DNA of 64,000 nucleotides from contig LR746274.1 in NCBI GenBank assembly GCA_902729315.2, positions 1,736,001 to 1,800,000 of the forward strand, given 5' to 3'. Made by a program: the position numbers and the translations under genes. The stretch is from Spirodela intermedia (taxonomy: Eukaryota; Streptophyta; Magnoliopsida; Alismatales; Araceae). Under the pieces are notes generated by a model. That model saw nothing but the letters and a program-made list of their open reading frames with translations. It ran no database searches and was not told the origin of the DNA. How positions within the stretch are numbered: the first letter of the stretch is position 1; every line of letters begins with the position of its first letter. Positions 50,536 through 62,900 of this stretch are shown in pieces.

Positions 50536-50634
50536 GAAGAAGAGGTTCAGCACAAGGAAGAAGAGCGTGAGGGAGGAGCAAGTTAGCAGGAGGAATCGGA
50601 ACGACAATAGCGACGATGAAGGAGAAGATCCCAT
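49105..50634 (-). CDS. CYP94-family cytochrome P450, copy 2 (right, converted)
   Basis: An intronless gene of 509 aa starting MGSSPSSSLLSFRF. An in-frame Met further upstream was rejected because a TATA-like GCATAAAAG lies between it and this start. The first 33 codons form their own membrane anchor (LLLTCSSLTLFFLVLNLFFG), different from copy 1. From codon 34 to the stop the sequence equals copy 1 except for one residue, Lys134, where copy 1 and most of the clan have Glu in the C-helix motif DGExW. I-helix AGKDTT (310-315), ESMR (E364, R367) and haem C449 are intact. It converges on copy 1 and is followed by copy 1's 3' flank, then by the relic of its own former C-terminus. It is likely expressed, but activity may be altered. 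Confidence 0.92.
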   Translation of the reverse strand: MGSSPSSSLLSFRFLLLTCSSLTLFFLVLNLFFGGLKRRLHGYGPRAYPVLGCLVSFFKNKHRLLDWYTELLAASPTQTIVVSRLGAVRTVVTANPANVEHILKTNFDNYPKGKPFTDMLGDLLGNGIFNADGKLWHTQRKLASHEFTARLLRGIVVGSLEAEMEGRLAPILGAAADGGQAVDMQELFKRFAFDNICMISLGMDPGCLEPSMPESPLASALDTASGICASRGAAPVPAVWKLKRALGIGSERVLREKMAIIHNSIMELINRRKEGQLDGTVIGDDFLSKLISAGYAEEEVRDMVISFIMAGKDTTSSALTWLFWLLSRYPDVEQKLVEEATKRKGSLDYQTLKEMTWLEACLYESMRLYPPVAWDSKHAAGDDVLPDGIPVSSGDRVTYFPYGMGRMESLWGEDAAEFRPSRWLDREKKETVKMSAFKYPVFQGGPRVCLGKEMAFIQMKYVVVSVLRRFQLRPVSSVEPVFVPLMTAHMAGGLRAVVSWRCLEKSGHQ

Positions 50635-50760
50635 CCTCGGCTGCGATACTTGGCGCTGCTCCTTCCATCGGGAACGGAGCTCTTTTATGCAAGGAAATTT
50701 GGGGGCGAGAGATATCAACGTGGACCATCGAATCCGCACGTTATCCACGTGACGATTCAT
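50635..50760 (-). promoter_or_regulatory. CYP94 copy 2 core promoter with G-box and T/G-boxes
   Basis: On the gene strand a TATA-like GCATAAAAG (50681-50689) lies about 50 bp before the ATG. Upstream sit CACGTG (50746-50751), AACGTG (50737-50742, read on the minus strand) and a CACGTT/AACGTG (50717-50722). Such boxes bind MYC2-type bHLH factors in jasmonate-responsive genes, including CYP94 genes, so jasmonate control is a reasonable inference. No comparable cluster was seen before copy 1. Confidence 0.5.
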
Positions 50761-51940
50761 CTTGGCCGTAAAGTCGTCCTCTCTTCGGGGAAAGAAAATA
50801 GTTCCCCGCCAACGCAGCAAATCGGTTGAGGAAAATCAACCATCGAAATCCACGCGGCGCCACCGTTTCATTGGCAGTGGATAGAACCACGTCGCCGTTC
50901 TCCGTGTAGCGGCTGCCGACAATTGCGGCGCGGCGGATGGCAACGGCGGTGGAAAAGGGCATCCAACTGACAGCGAGCAGTAAGGTAGTTTCACAGTGAA
51001 TTAAATTAACTCTGTGATTAAAGTACGGCTCAACTAGTCTCATTTCCTATTAATTTTCAGATTGCTCACTGCCTTGGACATTACATCAGGAAGATGATTG
51101 ATGTAGAGACTAATATAAATTAATCTCATGATTCATTCAAAAATATAAGATTATAAAGATTGATCCACAGGAACAATTGCCAGCTGATTTTTAATCCATC
51201 CTCTGTACATTATAAATAAAAAAAATGATGACAGAATAATAGTACTAAGCTCGATCTTCTCATATAATATCGATTTATTCATTTAATGGTGATTCTTACT
51301 AAAAATGGTTGATTGTAAATTGTTTTCTTTTTCAGGCACTTAGGGAGAAGGATACAGATATAAATAATAAACTGAGTTGGGCAAGAAATCGATCTTTAAC
51401 GCTTCAGAACGTACAGTTGACCTGGAAACCTTTAGTCTCTAATGAAACGAGGACATCAACGGTGACGGCACAGTATATTGACGAATAAAATGTGGGCAAT
51501 AGGACGCATGCCCAATTAAGGAAATGGAGGACCGAGTCATGATGGAGATCAGGGTGATGTAACGTAGATTCAAAGTAGGTGACGGAGAACCGAGTCAAAA
51601 GTTAAAGTCCGACCAACGAGCTGGACAGATGGACTGTTGGAAACGCGGAGGCGGCTTTTCCATTGGACACGTCTTTCGTCTGAGGATATTCTCATCCAGA
51701 CGGTGTGTCCATGTGTGGATGTAGATGAGAGGAGGCTCAGAATCAAGGAGACCTGTAAAGAGCTGGCTCACGGAGTAGAGAACCAATTGTCCCCTACATG
51801 GAATCGTAGGTGGAACAGTGAGGCGACGGAGAACATCTATGGAAGATGAAGACGCTACGAACAATGTTCTTAGGGGGAGAGGACGGCAAGCAAAACTAAA
51901 TGTCCCCAAATCACTGGCAGGAAATGTAGAGAGAGGGACG

Positions 51941-51973
<33 letters not shown>

Positions 51974-53100
51974 CAGGATCGGAGTGGAGTGAGGGGAAGA
52001 ATTGCCGGATGGAACGCCGTGGTGATGATTTGAGACACCAGTGAGAGTGGCAGAGCCGCGAGATCTTTCTGTGATATGAAAATAGAAACCATCCAATTTT
52101 CTGAAATTAGTAGATATCGTAGTTGGGAACTGAGGGTGTGGGCCAGTTGAAATCACAACGTTCTGCTGAGGATGAATTAGGAGAAACAGAGGAGGTTGGT
52201 GAGCTGTTGATAGATATCAGAAGCAAATTTGATGAAGGAACAAGAGATTTGGAATGTCCCTGTTCAACTTGACAAGATCAACGTTCTGTTTGATTTTAGA
52301 GGGGGGCGATGCTCTAATGCACTCTTGGATATGCCATTAGTTACTGTCTTATAATACAACAATACAGAAGAGGGTGTTGACGCGTGGTGAATGAACTTCA
52401 AGAAGGCAAAAGATGAACATCCTGAAAAGAGTGATCAGGATGATTGATTAGCTGAGAATCCTTGAGAAGAAGGAATATCTGTCTTATTTTGGCTGACGGC
52501 TGCAGGCTACTCTGTAGTGTAGGCTCGTATTAGGAGTTGCAATTCATAGCCCCTTTATTAATTGGAAATAAACATGACGTCATTAACCAATAAAAATATG
52601 ATCATTTTACATTATATTTTTCAACTAATAAGTATTCATGTGAGGTTGTACGGACGTGAATATAATGAATTCTATATGAATTATGTTTCATTCAGTAAGT
52701 TTCTCTTCAATAAGTGCAGACTAACTACAGTTTTCCACTTCAATTTTTACTTGCCTAATAATGGTAATTTCATGAAGACATTGTTCGGTCCCTTTAGTAC
52801 AATAAGGGGTCTAACAGTGGTGATTTATTCATGATTAAGCGGAATAAGCAATCAGCTTAAGCTGAATGATCGCCCTAAAAGAATTGAGTTTTCGCCAAAG
52901 AATAAGTGAAATTTGAAGAAACTGTTGAGAGACTTTTGTCTCCTCAATGAGATTTTGAGCTACTAGCTAAGAAAGGGGATACCTAGTTGCACCTACTGTA
53001 AGCATTTACATCATAAAGAAAACCTGGAGGTACGGTTTCAATAAATTATAACTTAGTCTATGATTATCTTATCTTTTCAATTAGTCATAACATAGAGGAG
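50761..53100. other. Flank beyond CYP94 copy 2, no gene recognised
   Basis: 50761-51000 is GC-moderate promoter-side DNA. 51000-51560 is AT-rich. 51560-52160 has mixed composition with a (GA)n at 51938-51974 and only weak open frames. Nothing matches a known product. Confidence 0.5.
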
Positions 53101-56100
53101 GTCTCGATAAGAAAAGGGTGGCACTCCCAGCACACAGAGAAAGGGTTTTGGGCACCGAACCTCGCCACTAGTCTGAGATTATACATGCAGATGTGCACGC
53201 ATTTACACAAAAATGGCATGTTATCGTCGTACTTGGGGCACGCATGCACAAAGACAACGCACACACACTAGGATGAGTATCGTGCGTCTACACACGAGAC
53301 TTACGGAAGTCATGGCGCATCGAAGCACAAAATCAGTATGGGACAGGACATCATGACGTCATAAACGTGCTATAAAATAGGATTTATAATGTCCACGCTA
53401 ATGGCACATGCTTTAAAATGATCTTTAAGGCCCTAATTTAGGTGCAACACAAAATGACAAAAACATTAGTTACCATTGATCTGTGAAAAAAACTGAACAG
53501 ATGTTGGAAAATCACAATATAAACAAGGAAAATTGGCAGACATAATAGTATAACTCTCTTCAACTAAAATATAATAGAATCAATGAATAAATTTAGATCA
53601 AGGACAAAAAGCAAAAAGCAATCAGGAACGCAAGACACATCTTCAACGAGAAACTTTCAAAAAGAAAATCAAAGAGAATCAATCCTTGGGAAATTTAAAG
53701 GTTAAACAGCAAGAATAGTAACATCTTCTAATTTTTATTTTAGAGTCAAATTATACTTGGGTCAATCTAGAGAATATTATCAAGAGCTAATCTCTTTGGG
53801 CCCATAAAACCATTAGTCTAGAAGAGATGAGAGGTTCTCTATTTTGCCCCTAAAATCATAATTTGGATGACATGAGAAGTCATAGAGCCATTAATTTTGA
53901 GAAATGTTTTAACATGAATCCTAGGTTAGTTGGAATTGTTAAATCTAGTGAAGTCCACTAAAGCAATATGCATTTTACCAATGATTTAGTGGAACCTAAT
54001 GATGTGATCCTTAGAGAGTAAATTAGGTCAGGTAGATTGAACTATGTAATCAGCCTTCTAGATCTAAGTAACCAAAAAAATTAGGGATCATTAACACCTA
54101 AGGAAGAAGAAGATTAGAGATGGAGTGATACCTAATAAAGACAATGTCAAGTTTACTCCCCTCTTTGGATAATGGCATGTTCCCTTCTTTCATTTTGTGT
54201 GCTTTCATAAGTGAGAAGGCTGTTTGGCATCAATAGAACAATGCTTGAGGCTGCCACATGTTGGGAAAGCACATTACTTTTGGCCCACTCCCCTAACAAA
54301 AGGCCTTGATCACAATATCAATGTTCACAAAAGAAAATTTGTTAGAATCCCTAGGATATAGTAACACTAGGAACATATATGTAAAAGATTGTCCAATGAG
54401 AAGAATTAGGAAATCCATAATGTAGTCAGAGTTCACAAAGACATGTCTCTTCTAACTCTCTCCTCACCTATTAGCTCATTCTTGAAGAGACATGTGTCCC
54501 TTTAGTGCATCATCTTACCTTGGATGAGGTTCAAAATCATGTTTACTAAAAATCCTTTTGAGGATATCAAAAGTGAATCTTGTAACTCATAAGTATCATG
54601 AGCATCCTAATAAATGGAAGCAACATTGATTGCAAAGGAGAGATGATGACCTCTTCACAATACAAATATAATTAGGCTAGAACACATTATGCTGATTGAT
54701 ATTGATCATAAGTCAGTTTAATGAAATGTCGAGGGGGGTGAATGGGTTATTTTTAAAATTTATAATATTCTACTTAATTTAATAACTTTTACAATACTAT
54801 ATTAAATGGGTTGACACCTTTTTTCAACTTACTCAGGTCATCTTACTAAGTTAAATGGAAACAATTACATAATCTTTTTTAGAGTATTTCCACATCGAGT
54901 ATACATGTATTTACTAGGGGTTTTTGCCCCTAAGTTTCCTCTATTCTCTTAGATAACACTTGTAAAAATTCAAGAGGTCAGAATATCTCCTTAAAATTTA
55001 CACATATATTTCCCCCACACCAGACACAAAGGCCCTATCTTGTTTTTCCTTTGTTATAAACACTCATCTTAAATGTCTTACAAATAGAAATAGGGAATGA
55101 GTAACTTAAAATTGATTGCCACATCAAATGGATGGACCTACCTAATTTCATGGGTGATTGGAGGCTTAAGAAATGTGTAAATATTATTTGACCTGCACTA
55201 GAAATAGGACACTAATTTACATCATGGTTTTATCAAATTGATGCAACATTGATGTGTACCCTAAAACCTCATGAGACAAACTATTTATTAAGCTCAATAA
55301 CTCAATTGTTATAATTCAAGAAAGAGGTATGATTGGTCAAAGATAATCCTAGTCGACTCAAACAAATTGTAAAATAGTCCATTTTTTATGCCTAGTTAGT
55401 TGACCAACCTTTGACCAACTCCACTTGTTTGACCAAATTCTACTCTCTAGGTATTTCATCCTTTGACATAATCTTTGATAATTTCTAATTGCTAGAGATT
55501 TTTTATTACATGTTGTTGGACCTAAGGTGGGCTAGACTGAACACTAAGAGAGGGTGAATTGGTCCTTTAAAAGGTTTCAATTTTTAGATGTTTCAAATTA
55601 TTTCTCTTAGTTATGCGCTAAGTTGGTTGGCACATACTAGCTTTGGTAGGTATAGTAAATTTACAGAAATAAGGTAAATTTTATTTAATCAACACAAAGT
55701 AGGAAAGTGAAATAAGAAATTTAGATAAAAAAAATTTCAGCCTTCCTTGACCTATGTCTACTTTATTTACCAAGGGTTCTTACCTTTTGTTTTTATCATT
55801 CTCCCTCAGTTGGCACTCATAGGATTAGTAAATATCTTTACATGATAAATTTGACTAGTCTATCACTCAACACTAGACATCAATGAACTAATCTGGCTTT
55901 CTCTCCCTTGTTACAAAACTCCATAAATTTTCTTAACATAAGAGTCAACATTTGATGGGAGATTTTAGAATGAGTAAAAGAGTTGATCTAATCTCAAGGT
56001 GAATTTTTAAAGCTCTTGGGATAGGCATTTTCAGATTTTAAGTTGACTGTTGGAATTCAAAACGTTCTGATTTAATTGATCAAATATTGTTTGGGTTGAC

Positions 56101-59100
56101 ACGAGTCAACTTGTTGAATAATTGATGTGGATAGAGAGTTAGTTTGACTAAATTTTGACTTGGTTTCTCTACAAATGCATGTGTATAATATTTCATGATT
56201 TTTCTTTAATTTTACAATATATCAACATATGCCATCCTCGTCACATATCTTTTGGCATGTTTAGCATGCTAGATATTTTAGCGAGTTTTCTTTCTAAATA
56301 TTTTTTATAAACTAATTTCCTTCATTTCAATATATTCTTAAATGATTTTATTTATTTATACTTTAAAAGATACAATAAAAATATAAAATATAAATAGACT
56401 AGATCTAATTTTATCAAACCATTAGTGCAATAAGAACATATGCATGATCATTTTCTATTTTTATTTATAGTTGTCAACAAAAAGATACCTCTAAAAGAAT
56501 GAACATCAGCAAGTGTAAAATAAATGCACGTGGATAAAATTTTTGCTACATTAGATGGAGATATCCAAAGCTATATATCACAACCATGTACAATAATGTC
56601 TTTCACAACCCACCATTTTGGTAAGTTGAACACTAATACCATTTATCAAATGCATATCTCCAAGTGTATGTTGTCAAAGTGTCTTGAATTATGCTTATGT
56701 ATACATTAAACTTGAAGTCTAGGCCAACTAATTGATATAGGGCTGGAAACTTTTCTAGAAAGATGGCTATTGCTCCATGTGAAGCTCACTAGGGTGCCGA
56801 TGTGGCATAATATTGTTGTCATTTCAATGGTTTTCTAAGTTTATTTCTGTCCTCTTTGTTGGAGTATTGATTTTATTGATGCTAGGACATAGAATTTAAA
56901 TCACCCCGAAGTGAATAAAATTTTAAAATATTTACTGGTCATATATTAAATTATTTAATCAATGTACTTTATAGAGTTTAATTAAATGTGAAAATTAAAA
57001 ATTTTAGTTACTACACTTAAGAATGGCTAGTTTAATCGTACACATAAAGTAGTTCAACACATTAGTTGAAATCTTGACTCTTTTATTGAATTTAAATGTC
57101 TTTATTGATTCTGAAATTAAATGATTTGATCTTTCAAAGAGTATTGGATTTTATAAGAATATTTCTTTGGTGTACAATAGAATATATAACTTGCAATAAT
57201 TATCAAGTTCATTTTAGTGTACCTAGTATTTTAATCGATATAAAATATGCATACAACTTCAAACAACCCACTACAAACTATTTTTTATTAGTGTTGGTCT
57301 GACAGCTAATGGCCAGATTTCCAGCCAACAGTAGTTATTTTATACTACAAATTTGATGCTATGTTTAATCCTAAATAAATAGTCTTCATCTCATGTAAAA
57401 GAAGAAATACAGGAGTCCATATTCATGTCTAATCCACATGAGTTACAACCAACTTGAGCACCTAGAAAGAGAAAAACATGAGTCATTGGTCAACACATTC
57501 AAGAGGATGTTGACTAGATACAATTTTAGAAAAGGGGAGTAGAAAAAAAAGAGTACATCAAATAAAGAGTGGTTTTAAAAGGAACTAAATTATCCTAAAG
57601 AGGACTAGAACCTTGAAACAACGAGTGAACTTTGAATTTCACGACATGAGGTGATCTATGTGGATTGGTGAACACTATTTTGATTTTAGAGCTATCTTAG
57701 TTTTGATGTCGAAAAAAGTAAAGATAATCATAATCTTGTACCATTAAATTTATGATTTCTATATGAAAATATTGAAAACAAACTGAAGTGTAAAGGGAGG
57801 AGTTATGGCTTTCACTCTATTTCTCTCTCTCTTTTGCCTTCTATCTAATGCTAGTTGGAGTGTCTTCTTTATATTTTGTATATTGGAACATCCAATAGTT
57901 ATTTGGAGATGTTAGAAATTAGTTAGTTTATTGTGACTTCAGATAATAAAATATAAGTCTTAGAAAACACTCACTACATTGTTGTTACATCATGCTCTTA
58001 TTTCAAATATCATGCATCCACTTACAAAATAATTTTGCACCTGAAATGTTATTTAGGCCTTTGAGGTATACGTATAGACCATTCTACCCTTTAGTGATTT
58101 TTTCTTAATTTTATATCTCATTTAATCTATTCTGATTTATACTTAGTGAGTAACATTATATCATTTTGATAATATCATATAATTAGTGTCATCATGAATA
58201 CACTTAAAGCTTTTAAAGTCAACTAGACATTAACTCACAAGTTGACTCATTTAGTAAGAAGAGTTTTTCCATTCAAAGCACTAAGTGTTATGTTTGATGT
58301 GGCTTAGTGAAGTACTAGAAATAGAGGGTGAATTTATTTCCTATGTTTTTCTATTCTATTTTATTTGTTTTGTCTACATGTATATATGTCAACACACATT
58401 CTAACATAGTCTCTCAAATATATGTGGAGATTTAGTTAAGTCATAAGGTAACTCTGGTCTTTCTCTCTCACACTCATGCTTATGTGGAACATAGGTTTTT
58501 ATATTTTTATATTAGTTTATCCTTCATCAAGTTATGTCTAGTCTTGGATAATCCTCCTAATGGATTTCATTATTTTCTTCCAAAAATACTATTGATTTCA
58601 CAAGATCAATAATCCAAACACCTATGTTTGATCTCCATATAGATCTCACATGTAAATCTTGACTCAACATCATTCTGTCTAAGTCAATACATAATTCTCT
58701 TCAAAGAACAACACTCTAATGCCAGACAAAGGGGACATAATAGATATCCTTAAAGAAAGCTACACATTAATATTTATAGTTGACTTAAATTAGAACTTTG
58801 AGGGCTTAATATCTAGATGATCTTGTAATTTTAAGAGAATTAGGATCATTAATTACTTATTAGGTTATCTAATTTAAAGAATTAGACTTCTCAGCTAAGG
58901 TTTAGACCACTAATCTTTCACACGAGGATATCTATCCAATGAATCTCACAAATTCTAAGAGCAAGGATTTAAAAACAATGACCAACTCCATAAAAAATTT
59001 AAAAATCAATGCACCTTTACAATGGAGAATTTTTAATATCTTAAAGATTCTTGCTAGTTTGAATTTCACGAGCTTTGTTAGTGATTTTTCAAGGTTCAAA

Positions 59101-59160
59101 TTGAGTGGTTCAGACCAAAGAGTGGACTGGTGCGGTTCGAAGGGAATAGACTTTTTGGGC
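53101..59160. other. AT-rich repeat-like DNA, gene-free
   Basis: No open frame with codon-like composition or recognisable motif. The motif AGAGGGTGAATT and close variants recur (about 54731, 55548, 58327), as is common in dispersed plant repeats. Probably decayed transposon sequence, but no terminal repeats or protein remnants could be identified. Confidence 0.45.
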
Positions 59161-59950
59161 CAGGAGGTATAAAAGAAATCTAGATGTGAGGTGAAATAAT
59201 ATGATAAAATAATGATGAAAAGGAAAGAAAAGGTGGAGAGAGAAAAGGGGGGCAGAATGAGAGGGCGTCCGCGGGAGAGAGAGAGAGAAAAAATAGAGGG
59301 TACATGGCGATGACGAGAGAGAGAAAAAAGAGGGTTCCCGTGCTGATGAGAATCAAGGGTGAATTTTTAAAATACTAAGTAAAAGGCGGAGGGAGAAAAA
59401 GGGGTGAAATGAGAACGTCGATGGAAGAGAGAGAAAAAGAGGGTTTCATGAGGGGCTGATGACCGAAAGGTGGAGTGACGACAACGACAGACTGACGACA
59501 AGGTGGAAGGTAAGGAATAGGAACGGCGGAGGAGACTGAATGATTCGTGGCAATGGTGACGTTTCTAGGGCTTGTAGCGATGGAAGGGGAGGGCGACAAT
59601 AGGCGGTGGAAGCAAGGATGGAGGTGGCGGCGGCGGCAGTAGCAAGGGACGGGTGATGAAGAGGCAGAACGGCAATGATAGTAGAAGAGGAAAGAAAGGT
59701 GGGCTTGGTGACAGGGCGGATTGTTAGAAGGCAGAATGGTTGTGGCTGAAGTGTGGACAGGCAGATGACGATACGATGGAAGGATGACAAAAGGGGAGAA
59801 GAGAAAAAAAAAGAGGTCCCCTTAATCCAAGAGGGCAAGAAGAAAAAGATACCTCTAATCCAAGAGGCGAGTGAAAGAGAAAGAGAACTCCTAATCCAAG
59901 AGGCGAAAGAGGGAGAAAGAACGCTTAATTCAAGAGGTGAGAGATAACAA
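59161..59950. repeat. GA-rich block with short imperfect tandem repeats
   Basis: 59230-59460 repeats GAGAGAGAAAAA(A)GAGGGT(T) three times with about 50-100 bp spacing. 59817-59945 holds four imperfect 30-36-bp units around CTAATCCAAGAGG. The frame across the latter is open but low-complexity and not convincing as a gene. Confidence 0.6.
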
Positions 59951-62900
59951 AAATCTTCTTGATTCTAAATTCAACTTCAACTGTTTTTTCAAGTGTTCAT
60001 ATGTTTGAGTATTTATAAGGAAGTGAGGAAGGTAGTTAGAGGTGTCCCCTCCCATAAGATGTCAATCAGTCTCTCTTGGAAGGAGAGGGACCTTCTTAGA
60101 GGAGAAGGGGTGTGTGGATGATGTGGCCTCTTCTCCTCCCTCTTCTTCCTCCTCAGGGGTCCACCTAACGAAATGAACCCTCATGTTGACTCTGTAATAC
60201 TCTCCACATGTAGTTTCTAACTCTCAACACCTCCTGTCTTAGCATAACTCTCTTTTAATTCACCACTAAGGTTACCTTAGGACCTGATGGAGAGAGGTAA
60301 TCTTCAACTTAGTTGATTGATTCATAGATTACTATAGATGAGTGCATATAATGATGCTTTGATTCTCTCTTTGAGACACATGGTAGCTTTGCTATAGAGG
60401 ATTGAATAAGATCTTCTTCTCAAGCTTAAGTAAATGATGTGGATGAAAATATCTTCATTCAACATTAACCTTGGTTTGTCTTTAATTCATCATTTTTATA
60501 CTTCAGCATAACTCTATCATTTGAATATTTGAGAACAATCATATAAGTTTGAATATCTTTATGTTACTCTATTGGTGTACTAATGACCTTTAGTTGTATT
60601 ACACTACTTATCTTTTCACTCTTGAATTTTTTGGCCATAATATTTCATCTAGAGATACTTAACTAATCAATGACATTTTTCTCTTTTAGTGTGTTGCTAA
60701 GAAATTACCTTTTGGCTTGTCTTTAATCAATATATTATAATGACAAATTACCATCTAAAATTTGTGTCTCTGATCTTCAATCATACTTAAGCTAAAATCT
60801 TTCTGCTCTCATGTATATCATCTTTAATAATGTATTTGAAAATTCTCAACTAATCAATATACATTTATTTTTTTAAGATCAAGCTTGGATATGATTATTA
60901 AGCTAATTATTCTGTCCACAAACTTTGATGGTGTGCTACTATCTAGGGTGTGAGAGATTAATCTTGAGTTTTCTTTGCTTTGAAACTTACAAGTCTTGCA
61001 CATATGGCCTTCAAAGCTTACTTCTAGAGATTTATGATACTTCAACAGTTGCTTTTACTTTTGAGACTGAGTTGAAGTTAATCATTTTGCTTAATCCTTT
61101 TTTTCATATAAAATTATGATGTGTCATCATGTAGGTTATATGACGAAGACTTCTCTACTTCCTTGATAACTTCATGTGAATGGTTAACTCAACCATCATG
61201 TAGGACTAGAGATCAAATCTTGCTTCAATGACTAATTGTGTTATTTTACTTATAATGTTTGATCAACTTTCTATGGTGTCACTATGACGATCTCAATTTC
61301 AAATTTTACATATGTTTTGGTTTGTATGATATTCAAATATTTTAGTCAATTTTCATATTTGATAGTGTGCTTCTTTGATTTTTCATATGTTTTTCATGCT
61401 AACACTTATGTCTTCCATAATATTCATATGCCATGTTCGAATCTTGCAAGTAATTTTATTTTTTAGAAATATAAGTGAAACTTCATTGCATATGTTGACA
61501 CATGTTGTTCTACACTTCTATTAAGAGAATATTATATTACATTAATGAGACACAAAAAGATATCTCAAAAGTGTAACGCTTTAAATTTGTTATTAGCTAT
61601 AAGATAGTGTCTAGCATCATCAATATATATATATATATGAATTTTTCTCAATTATATTTTATTTGTGGTGTAAATTATCATAATACATATAAATAATTCA
61701 ATTCATATTTAATAAATCATTTTTAAAAAAATCACGAATAAATTTTCTAATATAAATGTTGAAAGTTAGAGGATCTACTTAATTAGTGCATGAAGTATGA
61801 CAATATTTTCTACTTTCAAGATGAATAATAAATTAGAACCTCTAAAATTCAATAAATCAGTATTTTGGTTTCCCAACAGCTTGTAAAAGCCACTTTGTCT
61901 TCATCATATGTTGATCTAGCCAACAATAAGGATATTGTATCATGTACTTTATTTTTATCCCTCACATTTTCTTATTGGTAGAAGATAATTTTCCACATTT
62001 TTAAGTTTTAGGTCTTATTGCTATACAAAACAGTTTGCTTTCATTCAAATGAGTCCTATTAATCATTGTCGTCCCAATTTTGCTTATAAATTTGTGTCTT
62101 CAAACTCAAGCAAAACCTCTCAAACAGTTTTGATATCCATATTGTTACAGCCAATCCTATTTTTCACAACTAAATTGTAGTGAAATCACCCCTTAACTTA
62201 AACAATTGATAGTTGTTTATAGTCATTGTTCACAATACTAAAGAAAGCTTATTCCACTTGATTTTAAGAACTAAAAGCCTTGAAATATGCTTGGCAAAGT
62301 TACCATGGGACTTGTGATTAAGTAATGTGGGGATAAGAGACATACTCAAGAGAGGTATGATATGAGCAGCATTAAAGGAGCTTTTGGGTGTTAGTACTCC
62401 TAGAAAAGACATCTCTAGATGTAGAGGAGTTAAATTTCTCAATAGTCAACTTTTTCTAACCCTTGAAAAATCCTTAATTTTTTAAAATTAGTTGCCCACA
62501 ACATTTTTCTCACTTATAGATAGATATAGAGGAGTTAAATTTTTCAACTTTTTCTAACCCTTGAAAAACCCTTAATTTCTTAGAATCAGTTGCCCATAAG
62601 TTCTTCTCACTTATAGATAGTGAGTGAATGCATAAGTAGACTAAAGTATATTAATAACCATAAACTATAAGCTAGATAGCTTGTGATCAATCATTGACAC
62701 AACTAAATCTGGTCATTCAGTTGTTTTTCAAATATTATAATTACAAAATCTTAAGAAAATCATGCTATAAAATGGCTAACTCTATTCGCATTAAACAAGA
62801 TATTTCACTCCATAAATGACATTTTCATATAATTCGCATGCATTGAAACCAGATACAAAAACAATTCCTTCATATCTCTGATCTTGCATCTTCACACACA

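Noticed and set aside
49105-50820. 571-codon version of CYP94 copy 2
   Set aside because: The extra 62 N-terminal codons cross the TATA-like box and G-box, do not look like a P450 start, and precede a normal MGSSP membrane-anchor start.
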